A DNA stretch of 20,683 bases from JARRJY01 sp050116415 (GCA_050116415.1 JASFOS010000028.1:1-20683), one strand, 5' to 3'; positions 13,870 through 20,683 are shown, counted from the first letter of the stretch. Made by a program: numbers and translations. Notes: a model not told the origin generated them from the letters alone.

Positions 13870-14724
13870 ATGATTACCAGCAACCCCTTCGCTGAACTAA
13901 CAGCACTGATATCTACGGACATCATGCAGGGATACATTATTTTAATGGCTATCCTGGTGTTCCTGGGTACAGTGCTCGATATGATGCACAAGAAAAGTGC
14001 CAAGTACTTTTTTCAGGATGCAGAAAAAGCCAAGAAAAATGCAAAGCGTACCGTAGGCACTGGAGAAAAAGCCGGTCTTGCCGTTGCAACGCTAGCTAAC
14101 GAAGTTTTAACTTCGGGCGAGTTCGCCAACCCAAAACGTCGTATATCCCATCTGTTAACCATGTACGGATTCATTCTGTTTGTTGTATCGACAGCTCTGA
14201 TGATTTTTGAATGCGAGTCGATTGCGACAACGACCCTTGCGCAGACATGGCACCTGGGTGCTGCCATGCTTTGTGTCGGTGGCTACTGGTTCTGGTTCTT
14301 CATCCGCGTTGATGTGAACTCAGAAGGTGTAAGGTGGTATCAACTGCGTCGTGCGGACCTTTTCATCGTTTCTTTACTTCTGACCGCAACGTTTGCCTTA
14401 ATCTGGTCTTACCTGCAGTCTAAAGGTGGTGCAGTAGCTGACATGGGTTCAACAACCCTGTTCTTCGCTTTATTCATCATTTCAAACACAGTGTTGTTCT
14501 CAACGGTAATGTGGTCCAAGTTTGCACATATGTTCTTCAAACCAGCTGCAGCATTGCAAAAACGCATTGCTAAAGCAGATGGTTCAAATCTGAATTTGCC
14601 TGCTGATTACGATCTGAGCAGCCCTGAAGTACATGCAAAATACCCGGATATCCCAGAATACATGGGCAAAAGCCCAGAATACATGGGTCCTGGTATCAGA
14701 CGTGAGCCAGCAAACCACTACTAA
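13870..14724 (+). CDS. aprM: APS reductase membrane subunit AprM
   Basis: A 284-residue integral membrane protein, called AprM from its place directly before aprBA and its fit to the membrane protein found there in many sulfur oxidisers. Five hydrophobic helices are visible at about 20-38, 93-114, 126-147, 162-183 and 194-216, with a charged Lys/Ala-rich loop (about 41-92) between the first two. This topology resembles NarI/HdrE-type quinone-reactive subunits; histidines near membrane ends (H94, H128, H220) could be cofactor ligands, but that is inference. Its proposed role is to pass electrons from AprBA to the quinone pool. The hydrophilic tail contains a tandem PEYMG repeat. Start ATG 13870 has a near-perfect Shine-Dalgarno. 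It is followed after 40 nt by aprB. Confidence 0.85.
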   Translation: MITSNPFAELTALISTDIMQGYIILMAILVFLGTVLDMMHKKSAKYFFQDAEKAKKNAKRTVGTGEKAGLAVATLANEVLTSGEFANPKRRISHLLTMYGFILFVVSTALMIFECESIATTTLAQTWHLGAAMLCVGGYWFWFFIRVDVNSEGVRWYQLRRADLFIVSLLLTATFALIWSYLQSKGGAVADMGSTTLFFALFIISNTVLFSTVMWSKFAHMFFKPAAALQKRIAKADGSNLNLPADYDLSSPEVHAKYPDIPEYMGKSPEYMGPGIRREPANHY

Positions 14725-14764
14725 TCATTAACTGAATAACAATTATTTAAGAAGAGAGAATATT

Positions 14765-15247
14765 ATGCCTACTTTTGTATATATGACTCGATGTGATGGT
14801 TGTGGACAGTGCGTTGATATCTGCCCATCAGACATCATGCACATCGATAAAGGTCTTCGTCGTGCTTACAACATCGAACCTAACATGTGCTGGGAATGCT
14901 ATTCATGCGTAAAAGCATGCCCTCACCACGCGATTGACGTACGCGGTTATGCGGATTTCGCACCACTGGGTCACTCAGTGCGTGTACACCGTGATGAAGA
15001 AAAAGGTGTTATTGCCTGGCGCATCAAGTTCCGTAACGGCAAGAAAGACATGGATCTTTTAGCACCAATTACAACTGTGCCATGGGGTTCAGGTCACTAC
15101 GACCTATCTGCAGTAGCAGCACCAAGCGGTGATATGCGTGATAGCCAGTTACTGTTCAACGAGCCAAAATATGTTCGTATGGATGAAGGTGGTTTACATA
15201 CACTGGAATCAAATGGCTTGGAAATTAAAGAAGGGGTACAGTACTAA
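14765..15247 (+). CDS. aprB: Adenylylsulfate (APS) reductase beta subunit
   Basis: A 160-residue iron-sulfur subunit that passes electrons between the AprA flavin and the membrane acceptor. Two [4Fe-4S] motifs are intact: C10-x2-C13-x2-C16-x3-C20-P and C42-x2-C45-x2-C48-x3-C52-P. The aromatic W43 lies between the second pair. The C-terminal part (about 65-160) is the extended tail that wraps around AprA in known AprBA structures. The TAA overlaps the aprA ATG by one base (TAATG), pointing to translational coupling and equal subunit amounts. A purine-rich GAAGAGAG lies just upstream of the ATG. Confidence 0.97.
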   Translation: MPTFVYMTRCDGCGQCVDICPSDIMHIDKGLRRAYNIEPNMCWECYSCVKACPHHAIDVRGYADFAPLGHSVRVHRDEEKGVIAWRIKFRNGKKDMDLLAPITTVPWGSGHYDLSAVAAPSGDMRDSQLLFNEPKYVRMDEGGLHTLESNGLEIKEGVQY

Positions 15248-17136
15248 TGGGCTACAAGACAATTATTGAAGACGATATTGATATCCTGGTAGCAGGTGCG
15301 GGCCTTGGTGGTACCGGTGCTGCTTTCGAAGCCAGATATTGGGGTCAAAACAAGAAAATCGTAATTGCTGAAAAAGCAAACATTGATCGTTCCGGTGCGG
15401 TAGCCCAGGGTCTGTACGCGATTAACTGTTACATGGGTACACGCTTCGGTGAAAACAACCCGGAAGATCACGTACGTTATGCGCGTATCGACCTCATGGG
15501 CATGGTGCGTGAAGACCTGGCGTTCGATATGGCGCGTCACGTTGACTCGGCTGTTCACCAGTTCGAAGAATGGGGTCTGCCTATCATGCGCAACACCAAG
15601 ACTGGCGCCTACCTGCGTGAAGGTCGCTGGCAGATCATGATTCACGGTGAATCATACAAGCCTATCGTTGCTGAAGCAGCCAAGAAATCGGCTGACAAAG
15701 TATTCAACCGTATCTGTGTCACTCACCTGCTGATGGATGAATCCAAAGATAACCGCGTAGCCGGTGCTGTTGGCTTCAACGTACGTACTGGTAACTACCA
15801 CGTATTCAAGTCCAAGACTGTAATCTGTGGTGCTGGTGGTGCTTCTAACATCTTCAAACCACGTTCAGTAGGTGAAGGTGCAGGTCGTGTATGGTACGCA
15901 CCATGGTCATCAGGTTCTGCCTATGGTCTGATGATCGAAGCAGGCGCGAAGATGACCCAGATGGAAAACCGTATCGTACTGGCTCGTTTCAAAGATGGTT
16001 ACGGTCCTGTAGGTGCTTACTTCCTGCATCTGAAAACTTACACTCAGAATGCTTATGGTGAAGAGTACGAATCAAAATGGTTCCCGGCTCTGCAGGAAAT
16101 GGTTGGTAAAGAATACCTGGACCCAGAAGTGTCTCACCGCACTCACCGTCCAATTCCAACTTGCCTGCGTAACCACGCAATCATCAACGAAGTGAATGCG
16201 GGTCGTGGTCCTATCCATATGGTTACCATGGAAGCCTTCCAGGATCCTCATCTTGAAGAGATCGGTTGGCATAACTTCCTGGGTATGACCGTTGGTCAGG
16301 CGGTACTGTGGGCTGCTACTGACGTAGATCCTAAGTACGAAAACCCGGAACTGACAACTTCTGAACCATACGTAATGGGTTCACATGCTACCGGTTGTGG
16401 TGCATGGTGTTCAGGTCCTGAAGATGTATCACCAGAAGAATACTTCTGGGGCTACAACCGTATGACTACCGTTGAAGGTCTGTTCGGTGCCGGTGATGCC
16501 GTGGGTGGTACGCCACACGCGTTCTCATCTGGTTCATTCACCGAAGGTCGCCTGGCTGCGAAAGCTGCCTGTAAATACATCGACGATGGTAAAGCTGAAG
16601 GCATCCGTGTTTCAGACGCTCAGATCCAACGCCGTAAGGAAGAGATCTACAAGCCTCTGGAAACTTACACAGTAGGCCGTAACGAGATTGTTGCCGGTAC
16701 TGTTAGCCCAAGCTACATCAACCCACGTCAGGGTCTGGATCGCCTCCAGAAACTGATGGATGAGTACTGTGGTGGTTTCGGTGTTAACTACATGACCAAT
16801 GACAAGCTTCTGAACATCGGTCTGAAGAAAATGGCTATCCTGGGTGAAGACCTGGAGAAAGTTGCAGCTGCAGATATCCACGAACTGTTACGTGCGTGGG
16901 AACTGAAGCACCGCTTCTTAACTTCTGAGTCTGTATTCCACCACACGCTGTTCCGTAAGGAAACTCGTTGGCCTGGTTACTACTACCGTGGTGATGCCAT
17001 GAAACTGGATGATGCGAACTGGCATGTGCTGACAGTTTCTCGCCGTGATCCAGAGACTGGTGAGTACACTATGGAAAAAGCTCCTCTGTATCACCTGGTT
17101 GGTGACGTAGAGAAGAAACCAGCTGAAGAGCACTAA
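15247..17136 (+). CDS. aprA: Adenylylsulfate (APS) reductase alpha subunit, FAD-binding
   Basis: A 629-residue catalytic flavoprotein. In sulfur oxidisers it joins sulfite and AMP to form APS, passing two electrons to AprB. The N-terminal dinucleotide fold shows G17-A-G-L-G-G followed by the family segment RSGAVAQGLYAINCYMG. Later landmarks are ENRIVLARFKDGYGPVGAYF, which includes the active-site arginine region, SHATGCGAWCSGPEDV, which includes the conserved active-site histidine region, and the second FAD contact GLFGAGDAVGGTPHAFSSGS. The reductive, sulfate-reducer form cannot be told apart by motif alone; aprM and sat nearby favour the oxidative direction. Codons are strongly biased to GGT, CGT and GTT forms, unlike sat, suggesting very high expression or a different origin. 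A strong terminator follows. Confidence 0.97.
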   Translation: MGYKTIIEDDIDILVAGAGLGGTGAAFEARYWGQNKKIVIAEKANIDRSGAVAQGLYAINCYMGTRFGENNPEDHVRYARIDLMGMVREDLAFDMARHVDSAVHQFEEWGLPIMRNTKTGAYLREGRWQIMIHGESYKPIVAEAAKKSADKVFNRICVTHLLMDESKDNRVAGAVGFNVRTGNYHVFKSKTVICGAGGASNIFKPRSVGEGAGRVWYAPWSSGSAYGLMIEAGAKMTQMENRIVLARFKDGYGPVGAYFLHLKTYTQNAYGEEYESKWFPALQEMVGKEYLDPEVSHRTHRPIPTCLRNHAIINEVNAGRGPIHMVTMEAFQDPHLEEIGWHNFLGMTVGQAVLWAATDVDPKYENPELTTSEPYVMGSHATGCGAWCSGPEDVSPEEYFWGYNRMTTVEGLFGAGDAVGGTPHAFSSGSFTEGRLAAKAACKYIDDGKAEGIRVSDAQIQRRKEEIYKPLETYTVGRNEIVAGTVSPSYINPRQGLDRLQKLMDEYCGGFGVNYMTNDKLLNIGLKKMAILGEDLEKVAAADIHELLRAWELKHRFLTSESVFHHTLFRKETRWPGYYYRGDAMKLDDANWHVLTVSRRDPETGEYTMEKAPLYHLVGDVEKKPAEEH

Positions 17137-17208
17137 ATAAATAAAGGGTAGACAAGGCCTGGCCTGGTATCAACTGGGCAAGGCTAGCCCGAAATTTATT
17201 AGCGATTT

Positions 17209-17245
17209 AAAAAGGACTGACATGTATAATGTTGGTCCTTTTTTT
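17209..17245 (+). terminator. Rho-independent terminator after aprA
   Basis: AAAAAGGAC (17209-17217) pairs with GTCCTTTTT (17235-17243), with an inner CAT/ATG pairing, and ends in a run of seven Ts. It closes the aprMBA operon. Confidence 0.85.
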
Positions 17246-17249
17246 ATCA

Positions 17250-17288
17250 GTCTGTAGTCTTGTTTTTCAGGGCTACAGACCTTATTAA
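17250..17288 (+). promoter_or_regulatory. Promoter with 8-bp inverted repeat before the accessory cluster
   Basis: TTGTTT (17260-17265), a 17-nt spacer and TATTAA (17283-17288) make a fair sigma70-type promoter. GTCTGTAG (17250-17257) and CTACAGAC (17273-17280) are perfect inverted repeats straddling the -35 and the spacer, as an operator would. It would drive the small gene at 17362, the SlyD-like gene and the TPR gene. Confidence 0.45.
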
Positions 17289-17324
17289 AAAACGATCCTG
17301 CTTTTTAATGAAGTTATTACATAA

Positions 17325-17345
17325 TTAAAAAACAATGTTTTTTAA
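17325..17345. repeat. A/T inverted repeat TTAAAAAAC-AAT-GTTTTTTAA
   Basis: Perfect 9-bp arms with a 3-nt centre lie immediately before the ribosome binding site of the next gene. An upstream ATG (17335) falls inside this palindrome, which speaks against it as a start. Confidence 0.6.
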
Positions 17346-17361
17346 TGGAGTTTTACAAGAA

Positions 17362-17712
17362 ATGAATATTATTGATTTAACAGATGACGAAATTTTAGAA
17401 CATGCCAACCCCATGTGGGCGGACCTGGTTAAGTACTCTAACGAAGGAAACTACGGTGCTTTTACACGTAACTTCTCCTCTTCGTTTATCAAGGGAGCCA
17501 ACGAAATTGAAATGGGTAAGCAGTTTGCAAGAAGCGACCTGGCGAAAAACCTGTCTGAAGATTATACCTATCTTGGCATGATTCGCCGTGGTGAATATGT
17601 TACCGTGCTTTATAAAGTGATTAACAAAAAAACGAATGCTGAATGGCTGGGCAGACTGGTGCTGGGCTACGAGAAAGACAAGGTTAAAATTTTTGGTGCA
17701 ACGTTATTTTAA
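17362..17712 (+). CDS. Small alpha/beta protein of unknown function downstream of aprA
   Basis: A 116-residue soluble protein that I do not recognise. It starts with helices (about 8-40, DEILEHANPMWADLVKYSNE, with N15-P-M-W), then a stretch that runs into four probable strands (70-77, 79-88, 95-103, 107-114) ending in FGATLF. That order of helices followed by a curved sheet recalls NTF2-like or cystatin-like small domains, often binding or carrier folds, but this is only a fold impression. No cysteine, metal motif, signal peptide or membrane segment is present. The ATG at 17362 is chosen because TGGAG lies 11 nt upstream; the ATG at 17335 lies in a palindrome without a binding site. It is followed after 44 nt by the SlyD-like gene, and has a likely promoter upstream. 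Confidence 0.75.
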   Translation: MNIIDLTDDEILEHANPMWADLVKYSNEGNYGAFTRNFSSSFIKGANEIEMGKQFARSDLAKNLSEDYTYLGMIRRGEYVTVLYKVINKKTNAEWLGRLVLGYEKDKVKIFGATLF

Positions 17713-17756
17713 GCCTGACTATATAACGGGCTTTAGTAAAAACAGGTTTATTCAAA

Positions 17757-18266
17757 ATGTCAGATACAATTGAAGACGAAAAATTCGTTGAACTAAATTA
17801 CAAGGTCGTCGATGACAAAACCGGTGATGTACTTGTCACTGTGGACTATCCCCTCGGTTATGTACATGGCGTCAATGACGTAATGTCTGAAGATGTGTCA
17901 AAACACCTGTATGGCAAGAAGGCAGGTGACATCATCGAAGTGCCTATCGATACCACGCTGTTATACGGCGAAAGAGATGAATCACTGGTATTTACCGATG
18001 CAATAGAAAATGTGCCGGAAGAATATCGTGAAATCGGTATGACTATTTACATGGAAAATGAGAAGGGTGAACAAAAAGGTTTCATTGTTACGCGCTTTGA
18101 TGACAAGACCCTGACCGTTGATGGTAACAACCCGCTTTGTGGCAGGGACGTGACTTTCGTACTGGAAGTGCTAACTGTACGCGATGCCACTGATGAAGAA
18201 ATCGAACATGGCGGGCCTGTCGATGCCAATCCTGACTTAAATGAAATACTTGAACGGGCAAAATGA
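17757..18266 (+). CDS. SlyD-like FKBP-type peptidyl-prolyl isomerase/chaperone
   Basis: A 169-residue SlyD-family protein: a prolyl isomerase fused to a chaperone flap. The FKBP half shows LGYVHG (33-38) and LYGERDESLVF (69-79, compare AYGQYDENLV in E. coli SlyD). The insert-in-flap domain is about 75-120, then VDGNNPLCG (121-129), leading to EVLTVRDATDEEIEHGG, which matches the SlyD end before its metal tail. The His/Cys-rich nickel-binding tail of E. coli SlyD is missing; the tail here is short and acidic. A lone cysteine C128 sits in the active-site loop. SlyD helps fold and mature metalloenzymes, so a link to APS reductase or other sulfur enzymes is plausible from position alone. The stop overlaps the TPR gene start by ATGA, implying coupling. 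Confidence 0.88.
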   Translation: MSDTIEDEKFVELNYKVVDDKTGDVLVTVDYPLGYVHGVNDVMSEDVSKHLYGKKAGDIIEVPIDTTLLYGERDESLVFTDAIENVPEEYREIGMTIYMENEKGEQKGFIVTRFDDKTLTVDGNNPLCGRDVTFVLEVLTVRDATDEEIEHGGPVDANPDLNEILERAK

Positions 18267-19285
18267 ACTTTTCCAACATCTACACAATTTATCCATTCAA
18301 CAGGTCTTTAGCCCAGGCAATGGATCACTACGTTACGCGTATTCCTGAGGAAGTCGCGACGACTGCACTGGCAGACAGTAGTGTTACCGTGAATGACAAC
18401 TTCACACATACACGTGGTAACTTCGAGCAGAAACGTTATAGTGCCAATGCGTATGCTAATGCGGTAGAAATCTTTGAAGCAGCAATAACGGATGAGCTTA
18501 GAAAAGCAGAGCCACTGGACTGGGTCAGGTTGCAGAATCACCTGGGCAATGTCCTGGCGGCGATGGGTCAACAGCAAATGGACGAAGGCTTATATAACAG
18601 GGCAATAGCCGCATTTAATTGCGCCCTGGAAGAGCTGAGCCAGGAAGAGACCCCCGTGGAGTGGGCTACCACGCAATATAACCTGGGTACCGCAAGCCAG
18701 GCACTGGGGCGCCTGCAGGGTGAATCAAAGCTGTTAAAAGCCGCCGTAGATGCTTATACCAATGCCCTGCTGGTCTGGTCGAGAGACGAGGCAACAGAGG
18801 ACTGGATGTTTACCATGCATCAACTGGGGGCAACCTTCCATGCCTATGGAAAGTTGCTTAAAGGTAACCGTACTTTCCAGAAGTCCGTGGTGGCTTATAA
18901 AAATGCACTGGCGGCACTCAATGCCGATGAGTATGCCCTGGAGTTAACGGCGACACATAATAACCGTGGCGCGGTATTGCAGCATCTTGGCGAATCAGAA
19001 GAGAACCCTGGTCGCATTGAAGAAGCCATTAACTCGTACCAGAAGGCATTAACGGTTAGCCTTGAGCAGCAGTTACCTGTTCATATCGCTGTTCTATGCC
19101 GGGTTAACAAGGTAACGGCACAAAATGTACTGGCGGAGTTAACAAACGATGCGGTGCTCGCAGAAGAAGTTGCCGATGAGTACGAAGTGATCCTGGAATG
19201 CTTCCCGCATGCTTTACAGCCTTTATGTGTAAAACACTGCGAGGAGCAGCGAGCAAAGGCACAGTCGCTGACAGCCCAAAGCTAA
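18263..19285 (+). CDS. TPR-repeat protein of unknown function
   Basis: A 340-residue, probably cytoplasmic scaffold protein without signal peptide or membrane helix. After an N-terminal region (1-55) there are about five long repeats of 46-48 residues starting near 63, 112, 160, 206 and 252. Each has an A-x-x-x-[YF]-x-x-A-L core and a following W/x-x-x-x-N-L/R-G motif (QNHLGNVLAAMG, QYNLGTASQALG, MHQLGATFHAYG, HNNRGAVLQHLG). The last 60 residues carry several cysteines (C279, C313, C322, C326) in a helical cap. It starts inside the stop of the SlyD-like gene (ATGA), so the two are very likely made together and may form a chaperone pair. No catalytic domain is present. It ends 26 nt from the convergent DUF4279 gene. 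Confidence 0.85.
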   Translation: MNFSNIYTIYPFNRSLAQAMDHYVTRIPEEVATTALADSSVTVNDNFTHTRGNFEQKRYSANAYANAVEIFEAAITDELRKAEPLDWVRLQNHLGNVLAAMGQQQMDEGLYNRAIAAFNCALEELSQEETPVEWATTQYNLGTASQALGRLQGESKLLKAAVDAYTNALLVWSRDEATEDWMFTMHQLGATFHAYGKLLKGNRTFQKSVVAYKNALAALNADEYALELTATHNNRGAVLQHLGESEENPGRIEEAINSYQKALTVSLEQQLPVHIAVLCRVNKVTAQNVLAELTNDAVLAEEVADEYEVILECFPHALQPLCVKHCEEQRAKAQSLTAQS

Positions 19286-19311
19286 GGCTATGGGTTAGCG
19301 ACTACCCGGTA

Positions 19312-19740
19312 CTAAACCCGCTCAGCGAGTTCGTAATCGATATTGAGAAATGCGCCAATCTCTGAACAGAACTTGATAACACGTGCGCCAAAACCGACAT
19401 CCGGGGTGGTTTCATCCTTGTCGATAGAGAGGGTTAACACTACGCCGATTCTTGGTGACAAATTATGGGTTTTACAGACCTCGATAATCTTGTCCTTGGC
19501 GGGTTCAATTTTTTTAAGGATTTCATCATCGATGAGTTTGTAAATATCCAGCTCCTGGGTTTCAGAAGTATGCGTTTCTGTTGAAAATTCCCATGAACTG
19601 ATCACGGGCTTGTCCAGGCTACTATTTGCTCCCGCATCATCGGTTGAGGTGGGCTCTAGTCCAAGTAGACCTGTGACATCGTCGGGGTTGAAATGGTAAC
19701 CCACAAGTGCGAAGTAAGCCCGTCCTTTATTAGCTGCCAA
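19312..19740 (-). CDS. DUF4279 domain protein
   Basis: A 142-residue protein recognised as DUF4279 by the N-terminal AYFALVGYHFNPDDVTGLLGLEPT (8-31), a middle W50-E-F strand, and the C-terminal signature P-D-V-G-F-x-A-R-V-I-K-F-x-x-E-I-G-A near 113-131. Members are small, function unknown, and often sit near immunity or toxin-related genes, though none is seen here. The start is TTG (19738-19740): AGAGGA lies 7 nt upstream, an in-frame stop lies just before it, and the protein has no internal Met. It is divergent from the HIT gene and convergent with the TPR gene. Confidence 0.82.
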   Translation of the reverse strand: MAANKGRAYFALVGYHFNPDDVTGLLGLEPTSTDDAGANSSLDKPVISSWEFSTETHTSETQELDIYKLIDDEILKKIEPAKDKIIEVCKTHNLSPRIGVVLTLSIDKDETTPDVGFGARVIKFCSEIGAFLNIDYELAERV

Positions 19741-19780
19741 GATCGTTTCCTCTTAAATTAAATCACCAATACAATGCCGG

Positions 19781-19786
19781 ATTATA
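19781..19786 (-). promoter_or_regulatory. -10 element for the DUF4279 gene
   Basis: A perfect TATAAT on the minus strand, about 41 nt before the TTG start. No good -35 at the usual distance. Confidence 0.4.
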
Positions 19787-19941
19787 ACGTATATGCCGAA
19801 TAGATGCGGTACTCTAATTCAAATCACGTAACACAGTGGATAAAGCTAAAGACGTCGCTACCACTGTAAAAAACCAGTTTTATTAGATATAAGAATACCT
19901 GGTAAAAAAAATATTATAGGAATACCCTATTATGTTTCTGC

Positions 19942-19970
19942 TTAAAAAGTTGTAAAGTTATGGGTATATT
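19942..19970 (+). promoter_or_regulatory. Sigma70-type promoter for the HIT gene
   Basis: TTAAAA (19942-19947), a 17-nt spacer and TATATT (19965-19970), about 95 nt before the start codon. Confidence 0.45.
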
Positions 19971-20063
19971 GAGACAGTTTTAAGCTGCAATTTTTAGAGT
20001 GGCTTTCAAAATTCCGCTGAATCATTTGGCTGATAACGTAAGTAAGACGAAGGGTATTGAAGA

Positions 20064-20477
20064 TTGGCGTCAGAGGCAAAACAAGAAAAAAAGCGCGACC
20101 CCAATAACCCATGCCTGTTTTGTACCGATCCTCAAGGAGTATCGTTACAGCATGAACTGGCGTACAGTGCCCGGGATACCTACGGGGTAAGTCCGGGACA
20201 TACCCTGGTGATACCGCGTCGTCATGTTGCCGAATTTTTTGACCTGACGCCGGAAGAAGTAGCGGCCTGCATGGAGCTCATCAACGAGGAGAAAAAGCTC
20301 ATTGATGAGGAGTATAACCCGGATGGCTATAATATCGGTGTGAACGTGGGGCCAGCCGCAGGACAGAGTATTTATCATGTGCATATTCACATTATTCCCC
20401 GTTACCAGGGTGATGTGGAAAACCCCCAGGGTGGCGTACGGCACGTGATACCAAAGAAGGCGCATTACAAGCGCTAG
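20064..20477 (+). CDS. HIT-family protein (histidine-triad nucleotide hydrolase/transferase)
   Basis: A 137-residue HIT protein. The histidine triad is H105-V-H107-I-H109-I-I-P-R; a C17-x-x-C20 pair and further histidines (H46, H54) are zinc-site candidates seen in HINT-type members. The middle segment SPGHTLVIPRRHVAEFFDL is the usual family signature. Members cleave or transfer AMP from phosphoramidates, dinucleotides or similar compounds. In a window that makes and uses APS, an AMP-sulfate anhydride, the HIT protein could act on adenylated sulfur compounds, since Fhit/HINT-type enzymes are reported to attack APS; that is an inference from context. The start is TTG at 20064: an in-frame TGA lies 6 nt upstream and no early ATG exists, with AAGGG about 10 nt before it. 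Confidence 0.9.
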   Translation: MASEAKQEKKRDPNNPCLFCTDPQGVSLQHELAYSARDTYGVSPGHTLVIPRRHVAEFFDLTPEEVAACMELINEEKKLIDEEYNPDGYNIGVNVGPAAGQSIYHVHIHIIPRYQGDVENPQGGVRHVIPKKAHYKR

Positions 20478-20503
20478 ATAGTAGAATTAAAGTCAGTTTT
20501 AAG

Positions 20504-20538
20504 GGTGAGGGCTGACGTAGTTGTTGAAATTCCTCACC
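20504..20538. repeat. Inverted repeat GGTGAGG/CCTCACC after the HIT gene
   Basis: Perfect 7-bp arms with a 21-nt loop between the HIT stop and the next gene. It has no T-run, so terminator function is unclear; it may be a regulatory hairpin or operator for the next gene. Confidence 0.4.
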
Positions 20539-20572
20539 ATATTAACAATATAACTAAATAGGAGTTAAGATT

Positions 20573-20683
20573 ATGGCTGAATTTACCAGACCTAAGGTTC
20601 CCACAGGTGAAACAAAGTATGTGACAACTAAACAGAAAGAAATTACACCAGGACAGTTTTTTGTTGGCTATGAAACTACCTGG
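20573..20683 (+). CDS. Start of an unidentified gene, cut by the window end
   Basis: The first 37 codons of an open frame that runs off the window. AGGAG lies 8 nt before the ATG, a good ribosome binding site. The visible part, from MAEFTRPKVPTGETKYVTT to FFVGYETTW, is soluble, polar and lysine/threonine-rich, with no signal peptide, membrane helix or recognisable motif. It follows the HIT gene by 95 nt and may be co-transcribed with it. No function can be assigned from this fragment. Confidence 0.7.
   Translation, partial: MAEFTRPKVPTGETKYVTTKQKEITPGQFFVGYETTW

Larger units (their letters stand above)
19741..20063. other. Divergent intergenic region between the DUF4279 and HIT genes
   Basis: About 320 AT-rich nt. 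It holds the minus-strand -10 for the DUF4279 gene, a plus-strand promoter for the HIT gene, and a near-palindrome ATTATAGG/CCTATTAT around 19913-19934. No gene-like frame. Confidence 0.5.

Noticed and set aside
19999..20190. 63-codon frame overlapping the start of the HIT gene
   Set aside because: Starts with GTG without a ribosome binding site and overlaps the well-supported HIT gene in another frame.

Overview
The window looks like chromosomal DNA of a sulfur-oxidising gammaproteobacterium. The main evidence is a complete set for oxidising sulfite to sulfate through APS: a prokaryotic-type ATP sulfurylase (sat, 12078-13268) and the APS reductase genes aprM-aprB-aprA (13870-17136), with the AprM membrane subunit found in many sulfur oxidisers. 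The split class II ribonucleotide reductase (nrdJa/nrdJb), DegQ-type protease, NrdR boxes and heat-shock promoter are also of proteobacterial type. I cannot name the species.

Layout. (1) 9-2963, minus strand: nrdJa and nrdJb, a B12-dependent ribonucleotide reductase split into two genes, with a perfect 14-bp inverted repeat over the nrdJa stop codon. A promoter with a NrdR box lies upstream. (2) 3430-5504, plus strand: a small heat-shock protein behind a sigma32-like promoter, then a periplasmic DegQ-type protease behind a possible sigmaE-like promoter. (3) 5864-9154: a stand-alone receiver, a six-TM GAF-PAS histidine kinase, and a small dimeric alpha/beta-barrel (ABM-like) protein with its own promoter and terminator. 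(4) 9497-11812: a secreted single-Cache-domain protein followed by a chemoreceptor that has no Cache domain of its own, with a strong hairpin between them. (5) 12078-17136: sat as a single gene with its own terminator, a 600-nt AT-rich leader, then aprMBA. (6) 17362-19285: a small alpha/beta protein, a SlyD-like prolyl isomerase without the metal-binding tail, and a TPR protein, apparently one operon with its own promoter. (7) 19312-20683: a DUF4279 protein on the minus strand, a HIT-family protein, and the start of an unidentified gene. Both the DUF4279 and the HIT gene appear to start with TTG.

How they fit together. AprBA, fed with electrons or anchored through AprM, turns sulfite plus AMP into APS; Sat turns APS plus pyrophosphate into sulfate and ATP. 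The chaperone/TPR cluster directly after aprA is a candidate accessory or maturation module, by position only. The Cache-MCP pair and the receiver/kinase pair are probably sensory systems whose ligands cannot be read from sequence. No tRNA, rRNA, CRISPR array, transposase or phage gene was seen. The least explained parts are the secreted Cache protein paired with a Cache-less chemoreceptor, the cluster downstream of aprA, the nrdJa/nrdJb palindrome, and the operator-like repeats at several promoters.
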